Shown one piece after another: positions 1-4,379 of a DNA stretch of 12,369 bases. Numbering within the stretch: position 1 is the first letter of the stretch; every line of letters starts with the position of its first letter. A model generated the notes under the pieces. The model did not search any database. It was given only the letters and a program-made list of their open reading frames with translations, and was not told the origin of the DNA. The translations under genes were made by a program, and so were the position numbers. This DNA comes from an uncultured Methanomassiliicoccales archaeon. GTDB taxonomy: Archaea > Thermoplasmatota > Thermoplasmata > SG8-5. The stretch lies in contig CALKWP010000189.1 in NCBI GenBank assembly GCA_938004075.1, positions 1 through 12,369 on the forward strand, written 5' to 3'.

Positions 1-53
1 GCACCGGCGCCCTCGCCATGACCGCCCTGGTCCTGGAGCTGCTGCGCCGCTGA
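1..53 (+). CDS. 3' end of an unidentified GC-rich gene (partial, possibly foreign)
   Basis: Read from base 3, the first bases give TGALAMTALVLELLRR followed by TGA at 51-53. Every codon ends in G or C, unlike the archaeal genes further on, which use ATA, AGG and AAA freely. By my count the first 100 bases are 76% GC, the next 100 are 57% and the next 50%. Sixteen residues are too few to name a family. It may be the end of a gene from a high-GC organism joined on by a chimeric read or misassembly, or a chance open frame. Confidence 0.35.
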   Translation, partial: TGALAMTALVLELLRR

Positions 54-77
54 GCCCGGACGGGGAGGCACTAGGAC

Positions 78-98
78 GCGCGTTGCGCCGCAACGCGC
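78..98. repeat. Perfect 10-bp inverted repeat at the GC transition
   Basis: GCGCGTTGCG (78-87) and CGCAACGCGC (89-98) are exact reverse complements around a single central C. As RNA this would give a GC-rich stem, possibly a terminator for the gene ending at 53, but no T-run follows. It sits where base composition changes, so it could also mark a fold-back or chimeric junction. Confidence 0.6.
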
Positions 99-156
99 AC
101 GTGACGGATTGCCGAAACCTACCGGGAATTGAGCCAAGATACACCCGCCCGATGAT

Positions 157-270
157 TCAAAGTCTGCCGTCCATGCCGGTTGCAGCGCAATCGGCGTCCT
201 GGGCGAGAACAGTGCCGAATGGCAAAAGCAGAAGACATGCCGCCAGGAGAAGGGGGAGGAACTTGGTCAT
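157..270 (-). CDS. Short ORF with a signal peptide, probably truncated
   Basis: The minus strand encodes 37 residues starting MTKFLPLLLAACLLLLPFG and then TVLAQDADC. This is a textbook secretion signal: a lysine near the start, an unbroken hydrophobic core (residues 4-19) and a VLA|Q signal-peptidase-like site near residue 23. There is no Shine-Dalgarno, but A/T-rich TATA-like tracts lie upstream (minus strand, about 290-325), so a short-leader archaeal start is possible. The stop comes only 14 residues after the predicted cleavage, too soon for a normal exported protein, and toward the suspect contig end. It may be the start of a secreted protein cut by a chimeric junction, or a chance ORF. 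Confidence 0.3.
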   Translation of the reverse strand: MTKFLPLLLAACLLLLPFGTVLAQDADCAATGMDGRL

Positions 271-404
271 GAGGAGGAATAATCTAGGTTTGGATAATAT
301 GCTTTCGCCTCATAAAACACTTATACCTTGAGCGTTTCCGTGGCCTGCAGTCGCAAAAGCCGAGGAGCTATCCTGTCCAATTCGGAAGTCGCATTGGCCG
401 AGGT

Positions 405-461
405 GGCTGTTTTTTCATCCGGCTCTGAACAATAACATTCAGATGATGAAAAAACTAAGCC
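405..461. repeat. Long two-part hairpin
   Basis: GGCTGTTTTTTCATC (405-419) pairs with GATGAAAAAAC (445-455) plus AGCC (458-461), a 15-bp stem broken only by a TA bulge at 456-457. Inside it TCTGAA (424-429) pairs with TTCAGA (438-443). An overlapping alternative pairs GCCTAAT (459-465) with ATTAGGC (493-499), so bases 459-461 can join only one structure at a time. Bidirectional terminator, structured RNA or small mobile palindrome are all possible; direction is unknown. The surrounding 300-550 stretch shows no convincing gene. Confidence 0.6.
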
Positions 462-549
462 TAATTCAACAACCAGCATTTCACAGCAGAGGATTAGGCG
501 CTACGAGCGAATTAAGACCCCTAGATTGGGAACATAATTCGCGGGAGCC

Positions 550-590
550 CTTCGGCGCGACTGTGAGCAGTCATTAGCAAAGCGCCGAAG
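550..590 (+). other. Hairpin that engages the tRNA 5' acceptor strand
   Basis: CTTCGGCGC (550-558) is the exact complement of GCGCCGAAG (582-590), whose last seven bases are the 5' acceptor strand of the tRNA. An inner stem GACTG/CAGTC (559-563/568-572) fits within. Bases 550-556 duplicate the tRNA's own 3' acceptor strand (684-690). If transcribed, this leader could compete with the mature acceptor stem. Whether it is transcribed is unknown. Confidence 0.55.
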
Positions 591-691
591 TGGCTCAGCC
601 TGGTAGAGCGTCGGACTCATAGGGATTATCTATGACGCACTGGATATCTTGAGATATCCGAAGGCCGTGGGTTCAGATCCCACCTTCGGCA
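584..691 (+). tRNA. Elongator tRNA-Met (CAU) with an archaeal intron
   Basis: All arms are visible: acceptor GCCGAAG (584-590) with CTTCGGC (684-690) and discriminator A691; D stem GCTC/GAGC (593-596/606-609); anticodon stem TCGGA/TCCGA (611-615/657-661); T arm GTGGG-TTCAGAT-CCCAC (667-683). Anticodon CAT is at 618-620. CCA is not encoded. A 34-base intron lies between positions 37 and 38, leaving a 74-base mature tRNA. The acceptor does not resemble the usual archaeal initiator, so elongator Met is preferred; a tRNA-Ile with a modified CAU anticodon is the alternative. A T-rich tail (about 695-706) probably ends transcription. Confidence 0.95.
622..655 (+). other. tRNA-Met intron, canonical position 37/38
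   Basis: The splice structure fits the archaeal bulge-helix-bulge rule exactly. The 4-bp central helix is CTCA (616-619) with TGAG (650-653). The 3-base bulges are TA|G (620-622) and AT|A (654-656), giving cuts after 621 and 655. The inner helix pairs 623-626 with 646-649. The archaeal tRNA-splicing endonuclease is expected to remove it. No ORF or guide-RNA feature is seen inside. Confidence 0.92.
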
Positions 692-726
692 CTATATTTA
701 TTTTAGATTTGAATCGTGCCAAAGGT

Positions 727-774
727 GGATGTTCGGCTATTGCTTTCATATGTTTCCAGTGAAGCCGAACATCC
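727..774. repeat. Perfect 12-bp inverted repeat after the tRNA
   Basis: GGATGTTCGGCT (727-738) and AGCCGAACATCC (763-774) are exact complements with a 24-base loop. The right arm runs into ATCCCGCCTTCGCTAT (771-786), which resembles the tRNA 3' end ATCCCACCTTCGGCACTAT (677-695) in direct orientation. It may be a terminator or a remnant of an element that targeted the tRNA. No gene is evident between 692 and 918. Confidence 0.55.
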
Positions 775-918
775 CGCCTTCGCTATGCAAGAACTGTAAA
801 TGCTTTTAACTGTTTGCCGAAGGTTGGTTTTTCGCATCAATCCATCTAACTCTTTTATCCCCCTGGAAAAAAGCCAGGAGCTCACACCCCCGGCCCCGGT
901 ATCCCACTCAGGCGGTTT

Positions 919-938
919 GCGAAAAAAGTAAAAGAGGG
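919..938 (-). terminator. T-rich 3' end of the minus-strand gene
   Basis: On the minus strand, about 25 bases after the stop of the 66-residue gene, the transcript would read CCCTCTTTTACTTTTTTCGC. Archaeal RNA polymerase ends on such T-runs without a hairpin. Support comes from position and composition only. Confidence 0.5.
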
Positions 939-960
939 CAGCGGAGATGATTGAGCGTGA

Positions 961-1161
961 TCATGATGCTGGCACTGCGTTCTGCGGCTTGACCTCGCGC
1001 TTCATCTTTATCGCGCAGAGCATCACCCCGCAAACTGTCATTGCCTGTCCGAATACCATTCCGGAGCTTGGTGCGAGGCTGAGATTATCTATTCTGATTG
1101 CTGCCCTTTCCGAGTCTATGCTCGGTATCGTCATCTCGTATTCGTACCCTCTTTTTTTCAT
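961..1161 (-). CDS. Conserved-looking small protein of unknown function
   Basis: This encodes 66 residues, beginning MKKRGYEYEMTIPS and ending NAVPAS. I do not recognise a family. The start at 1161 is chosen because AGGAGG (minus strand, plus positions 1171-1176) lies nine bases before it; a longer in-frame start at 1209 has no ribosome site and would bury the leader hairpin in coding sequence. Codon use (ATA, AGG, AGA frequent) matches the archaeal genes here. Residues 35-53 (MVFGQAMTVCGVMLCAIKM) are hydrophobic, perhaps a buried helix or a single membrane segment. It has its own TATA box, hairpin leader and T-rich terminator, so it is probably a single-gene unit divergent from alaS. It could still be a chance ORF. 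Confidence 0.55.
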   Translation of the reverse strand: MKKRGYEYEMTIPSIDSERAAIRIDNLSLAPSSGMVFGQAMTVCGVMLCAIKMKREVKPQNAVPAS

Positions 1162-1180
1162 GCCCTGTTGCCTCCTCTGC

Positions 1181-1205
1181 GGTTCAATGGTTCTGCCATT
1201 GAATC
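1181..1205 (-). promoter_or_regulatory. Leader hairpin just upstream of the ribosome site
   Basis: TTCAATGG (1183-1190) and CCATTGAA (1196-1203) pair perfectly around a 5-base loop, extended by G1182-T1204 and G1181-C1205. On the minus transcript the hairpin ends five bases before AGGAGG. Such a stem could alter access to the ribosome site or act as an operator as DNA. A second palindrome (AGAAC/GTTCT, 1214-1231) lies further up the leader. Confidence 0.5.
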
Positions 1206-1254
1206 GCATTTCTAGAACTTTTCACAGTTCTCAATTATCTAATGCACTACAAGG

Positions 1255-1262
1255 AATAAATA
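1255..1262 (-). promoter_or_regulatory. Probable TATA box of the 66-residue gene
   Basis: The minus strand reads TATTTATT here. An archaeal start about 25 bases downstream would fall near 1232, giving a leader of about 70 bases containing the hairpin and AGGAGG. Motif and spacing only. Confidence 0.4.
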
Positions 1263-1316
1263 CCCACGTTGGTGATAACCGGGTAATACACCATAGCCGC
1301 CATGCTTCGCCAAAAC

Positions 1317-1324
1317 TTTAATAT
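1317..1324 (+). promoter_or_regulatory. TATA box of alaS, leaderless start
   Basis: TTTAATAT, preceded by AAAAC as a possible BRE, is centred about 26 bases before the ATG at 1346. That spacing puts the transcription start on or next to the start codon, so alaS mRNA is probably leaderless, consistent with no ribosome site at 1330-1345. Confidence 0.65.
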
Positions 1325-1345
1325 CCCTTCCCCATCCCAGATTCC

Positions 1346-2509
1346 ATGCTCTCAGAAAAGGAGATGAAGCTGCAGGTAAAACAGGAGGCCTCCAGAGACC
1401 CGAAGAGATTCTTCCCCACGGACACAATGAAAGCCCTGGGCCTGGTCAGGGGGCACTGCCCGAAATGCGGCAATTACTTCTGGACAGCGAATCCAGATAG
1501 GACGGTTTGCGGGGAGCCGATGTGCGAGGGCGGATACTCCTTCATCGGCCGGAAAGCCTGCGCCCACCAGATGGATTTCATCGGTGTCTGGCAGCGGTTC
1601 TCGGAGCTATTCTCGAAGCGCGGCTACACGCCAATAAACCGCTATCCTTCCATTTCCAGGTGGAATCCCACCTCGGAATTCACGCTGGCCAGTATCACCG
1701 ATTTTCAACCATATGTGGTGAGGGGGGAAGTTCGCCCTCCAGCCAACCCGCTGGTCGTCCCCCAGACATGCCTCAGATTCAATGACGTGGACAATGTCGG
1801 GATAACCGGCCGCCACAACACCGGCTTCATCATGATTGGCCAGCATGCATTCGAGCCCCAGGGAAAATTTGACCAGGCAAAATATTTCGAGGACATACAT
1901 GCCTGGCTGGTGGAGGGAATGGGCATCCCGCTGAAGGATCTCGTATATCATGAGGATGCATGGGCGGGAGGGGGCAATTTCGGCTGCTCGCTGGAGTTCT
2001 TCTCAGGCGGGCTGGAAATAGGCAATCAGGTTTACACGATGTATGAGCGGATGGGCGACACACTCAAACCGCTGGACATAAAGGTTCTGGACATGGGCAT
2101 GGGCCAGGAGCGCCCCGCTTGGTTCAGCCACGGGACGCCAACGGCCTATGAGCCGAATTTCCCCACAGTGATGGAGAAATTATTTGGAATTGCTGGCATC
2201 AGTCGAAATGGCGAGGAGAAGGAAACAATGGCAAGGTTCCTTCCCTATTCTGGACTGCTGAATCTGGAGGACACCGATGACATTGACGGGGTCTGGGCAG
2301 ATATCGCGGGAAAGATAAGCGTGGACGTGGACAGGCTGAAAAGCCAGGTGATGATGAATGCTGGCCTTTACTCAGTCGCAGACCATTCCAGAGCACTGCT
2401 TTTCGCGCTCACTGACGGCGGATTGCCATCCAATTCGGGAGGCGGCTACAATCTCAGGCTTATCTACAGAAGAGCAATGGATTTCATCAAAAAATACGGC
2501 TGCAGGTAG
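1346..2509 (+). CDS. alaS: Alanyl-tRNA synthetase, archaeal type, N-terminal part (catalytic)
   Basis: Activates alanine and charges tRNA-Ala in the cytoplasm (class II enzyme). The 387 residues hold the archaeal N-terminal zinc ribbon (C38, C41, C55, C60), the class II core with FNDVDNVGITGRHNTG at 145-160, WAGGGNFG at 206-213 and motif-3-like GMGQER at 251-256. It ends in the tRNA-recognition region (LRLIYRRAMDFIKKYGCR). The frame stops at TAG 2507-2509, mid-domain; the rest of the enzyme continues in a different frame from 2512. Together the parts total 885 residues, close to my recollection of about 900 for a one-piece archaeal AlaRS. An ATG at 1364 with upstream AAAAGGAG is an alternative start, but the TATA spacing favours 1346. 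It could be a true split subunit, a frameshifted gene or a sequencing error. Confidence 0.92.
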   Translation: MLSEKEMKLQVKQEASRDPKRFFPTDTMKALGLVRGHCPKCGNYFWTANPDRTVCGEPMCEGGYSFIGRKACAHQMDFIGVWQRFSELFSKRGYTPINRYPSISRWNPTSEFTLASITDFQPYVVRGEVRPPANPLVVPQTCLRFNDVDNVGITGRHNTGFIMIGQHAFEPQGKFDQAKYFEDIHAWLVEGMGIPLKDLVYHEDAWAGGGNFGCSLEFFSGGLEIGNQVYTMYERMGDTLKPLDIKVLDMGMGQERPAWFSHGTPTAYEPNFPTVMEKLFGIAGISRNGEEKETMARFLPYSGLLNLEDTDDIDGVWADIAGKISVDVDRLKSQVMMNAGLYSVADHSRALLFALTDGGLPSNSGGGYNLRLIYRRAMDFIKKYGCR

Positions 2510-2511
2510 AT

Positions 2512-4008
2512 ATGGCGGATGTCTGCCAGTGGCATGCGGAATATCTCAAACCGCAATTCCCCGAGATGCTGGATGCCATGCATGAGGTCCGCGATATACT
2601 TGAGAATGAGAAATCAAAATATGTCCAGACCAAGGAAAAGGCCCTGTCGACGGTGAAAAGGATGAGGGAGAAAGAGCAGAAAGTGAACCTGCAGGACCTT
2701 CTCAAGCTATACGATTCTCATGGCATCACTCCCGATCTCCTGGTGGCCGAGGGGCTGGATGTCAAGGTGCCGGGCGATTTCTTCTCACAGGTCGCAGCAT
2801 TGCATGAAAAATCCGAAGCCGCGGCAAAGACGGAGAAAGCCGAGAAGCTTGACCTGGGCGATGTTCCGGAAACCGGCATTCTGTACTACGATGATTACCT
2901 CCATATTGATTTCGAGAGCGAGGTGTTGGCAGTCGTTGGAAACCATATTGTGCTGAAGGAGACCGCCTTCTACCCGACATCCGGCGGCCAGTTGCATGAC
3001 ATCGGCTACCTGGAAGGCCCAAACAGATTGAATGTGCTGGACACTTTCAAGCAGGACAAGGTCATTGTTCACAAGGTTGACTCTGAGCCGATCGGATGGA
3101 AGCCCGGAATCGTAGTAAAAGGCCATGTTGATGAATCTCGCAGGCGGCAGCTTGCCCAGCATCATACGGTTACCCACATCATCAACGGCGTCTGTAAAAA
3201 GGTTCTTGGAAACCATATCTGGCAGGCCGGCGCGGAGAAAACAGAAGAGAAGGGCCGTCTGGACATCACGCATTACGATTCACTTGACCAGAAACAACTT
3301 GATGAGATAGAGAGACGCGCCAACAGGATAATCGCGGACGCGATTCCGGTCGAATCGATGATGCTCCCGAAAGATGAGGCAGAGAAGAGGTTCGGGTTCC
3401 GGCTGTACCAGGGCGGAGCAATCCCCGGTCATTCACTGAGGGTGCTGAGGATTGCTGACCTTGACACCGAGGCATGCGGCGGCACTCATCTGCGCAACAC
3501 ATCCGAGGCAGTGCGCATAATTATACTGGGCACCAAGAAAATACAGGACGGCATCGTGCGGGTCGAGTATGTTGCAGGGAATCGAGCCAAGGCAATATTC
3601 GATGCAGACATGGACCAGCTAGCCAGGGTGATGGATGTATTGGGCAGCACAGACCCGAGCACGCTTGAGAAATCCTGCCAGGATATCTTTGGCCTTTGGA
3701 AATCGCTTCGCAAGGCCGGGAGTAAAGTGAATTCGGCGCCCGAGGAACAGAGGCCTGCCATACTGGAAGAGGTAATCGCAACCGCCAAGGCCAGCCCGGC
3801 ATTCGCAGCTCTGGAAAGGTTCAGGGCAATCGGAAGGCCGAAGAACCTCGAGGACGTTGCGGCAGGAAGCGGCATTGTGATTGCCAGGCCTCACGAGCAT
3901 CTCCAATCATCCTCGGCGGCATTCAAAGTCCAGAAAGAGCATTTGGGAAGAACACTCCTGAGATTCCTTGGTGAAATTGACACATGGCTCGCCGAACTCG
4001 GCGCCTGA
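2512..4008 (+). CDS. alaS: Alanyl-tRNA synthetase, archaeal type, C-terminal part (editing)
   Basis: These 498 residues cover the rest of the tRNA-recognition domain (LQDLLKLYDSHGITPDLL, about 60-77), the AlaX-like editing domain that clears mischarged tRNA-Ala, and the C-terminal region. Editing zinc ligands are intact: HHTVTH (H218, H222) and CGGTH (C322, H326). FYPTSGGQ at 153-160 is the conserved editing-domain entry. The ATG lies two bases after the upstream stop, with AGGT at 2504-2507 as a weak, short-spaced ribosome site, so coupled translation is possible. However, the two codons before this ATG (V, D) also fit the alignment, suggesting one continuous gene with a single base missing near 2506. 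The C-terminal domain looks reduced: I see no glycine-rich GGR-D-AQG segment. Confidence 0.92.
   Translation: MADVCQWHAEYLKPQFPEMLDAMHEVRDILENEKSKYVQTKEKALSTVKRMREKEQKVNLQDLLKLYDSHGITPDLLVAEGLDVKVPGDFFSQVAALHEKSEAAAKTEKAEKLDLGDVPETGILYYDDYLHIDFESEVLAVVGNHIVLKETAFYPTSGGQLHDIGYLEGPNRLNVLDTFKQDKVIVHKVDSEPIGWKPGIVVKGHVDESRRRQLAQHHTVTHIINGVCKKVLGNHIWQAGAEKTEEKGRLDITHYDSLDQKQLDEIERRANRIIADAIPVESMMLPKDEAEKRFGFRLYQGGAIPGHSLRVLRIADLDTEACGGTHLRNTSEAVRIIILGTKKIQDGIVRVEYVAGNRAKAIFDADMDQLARVMDVLGSTDPSTLEKSCQDIFGLWKSLRKAGSKVNSAPEEQRPAILEEVIATAKASPAFAALERFRAIGRPKNLEDVAAGSGIVIARPHEHLQSSSAAFKVQKEHLGRTLLRFLGEIDTWLAELGA
3990..4003 (+). terminator. Small hairpin at the end of alaS
   Basis: CGCCG/CGGCG (3990-3994/3999-4003) with loop AACT lies three bases before the alaS stop codon. 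The stem is short and no T-run follows closely; it is listed because three other genes here end in similar hairpins. Confidence 0.3.
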
Positions 4009-4029
4009 GGTTTCATTCCGGGCAAACCA

Positions 4030-4038
4030 TTTTAATAA
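4030..4038 (+). promoter_or_regulatory. TATA box for the Lrp-domain gene
   Basis: TTTTAATAA lies about 30 bases before the ATG at 4065. A start 25-26 bases downstream falls near 4060, leaving almost no leader, which agrees with the absence of a ribosome site in TCGTTAAC before the ATG. Confidence 0.55.
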
Positions 4039-4064
4039 TGAACATCATGTCATGAATCGTTAAC

Positions 4065-4295
4065 ATGCTCACGTGCTTCATATTGATAAGGGTCGAGGCA
4101 AAGAAGGAAGATGAGGTGTACGACCACCTTGCGAAAGTGAAGGAAATAGAGGGCATACGCGAAGTTTTTGGCGAATATGATATGATATGCAGGATGGAAG
4201 CCAGGAATCTCAAGGAGATGCGCGCCCTGGTCATCCAGAAAGTGAGAAGCGTCCCCGGCGTTATCTCGACCACAACGCTAATCACATCTGAGTGA
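4065..4295 (+). CDS. Stand-alone Lrp/AsnC effector-binding domain (RAM) protein
   Basis: The 76 residues match the C-terminal RAM domain of Lrp/AsnC regulators without the DNA-binding helix-turn-helix. They follow the beta-alpha-beta-beta-alpha-beta order: LTCFILIRVEA, a helix with DEVYDHLAKV, IREVFGEYDMICRMEA, a second helix, then PGVISTTTLITSE. The GEYDM turn is typical of the family, where it contributes to the amino-acid pocket between dimers. In the family such single-domain proteins form open rings and are proposed to sense amino acids or modulate full-length Lrp proteins. It sits between alaS and valS, an apt place for an amino-acid sensor, but no target can be read from the sequence. 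It has its own TATA box and probably a leaderless mRNA. Confidence 0.85.
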   Translation: MLTCFILIRVEAKKEDEVYDHLAKVKEIEGIREVFGEYDMICRMEARNLKEMRALVIQKVRSVPGVISTTTLITSE

Positions 4296-4306
4296 AATTT
4301 CAGATG
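4285..4306 (+). terminator. Hairpin enclosing the stop codon of the Lrp-domain gene
   Basis: CATCTGA (4285-4291) pairs perfectly with TCAGATG (4300-4306), and the TGA stop (4293-4295) lies in the 8-base loop. A/T-rich sequence follows (ATTCAATATTG). It may end the transcript or protect its 3' end. Confidence 0.45.
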
Positions 4307-4323
4307 ATTCAATATTGAAAACA

Positions 4324-4330
4324 TTTATAC
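4324..4330 (+). promoter_or_regulatory. TATA box of valS
   Basis: TTTATAC with an A/T-rich upstream flank (GAAAACA) predicts a start near 4350-4354, giving a leader of about 28 bases that begins at the hairpin described next and contains a GGTGA ribosome site. Confidence 0.6.
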
Positions 4331-4351
4331 CAAATCGATTTATCTGGCGAT

Positions 4352-4368
4352 AGCCGGCGTATCCGGCT
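4352..4368 (+). promoter_or_regulatory. Hairpin at the predicted 5' end of valS mRNA
   Basis: AGCCGG (4352-4357) and CCGGCT (4363-4368) form a 6-bp stem with a 5-base loop, starting almost exactly at the predicted transcription start and ending two bases before GGTGA (4371-4375). It could stabilise the 5' end, tune ribosome access or be an operator at the start site. Confidence 0.45.
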
Positions 4369-4379
4369 GTGGTGAAAGC

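Noticed and set aside
321..479. 52-residue minus-strand frame beginning MLVVELGLVFSSSE
   Set aside because: Composition is plausible, but it runs through the long perfect hairpin at 405-461 and has no ribosome site or known family.
947..1321. 124-residue plus-strand frame
   Set aside because: It overlaps the better-supported minus-strand gene (AGGAGG site, archaeal codon use) and its leader hairpin; no ribosome site of its own.
2486..2512. Programmed -1 ribosomal frameshift at the A6 run joining the two alaS ORFs
   Set aside because: The run is preceded by C (C AAA AAA T), not a proper slippery heptamer, and the resulting joint (KKIRLQVD) fits the family less well than a shift at 2506. Kept only as a minor possibility.
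2785..3273. 162-residue minus-strand frame inside alaS
   Set aside because: It lies opposite the conserved editing domain and is a shadow of it.
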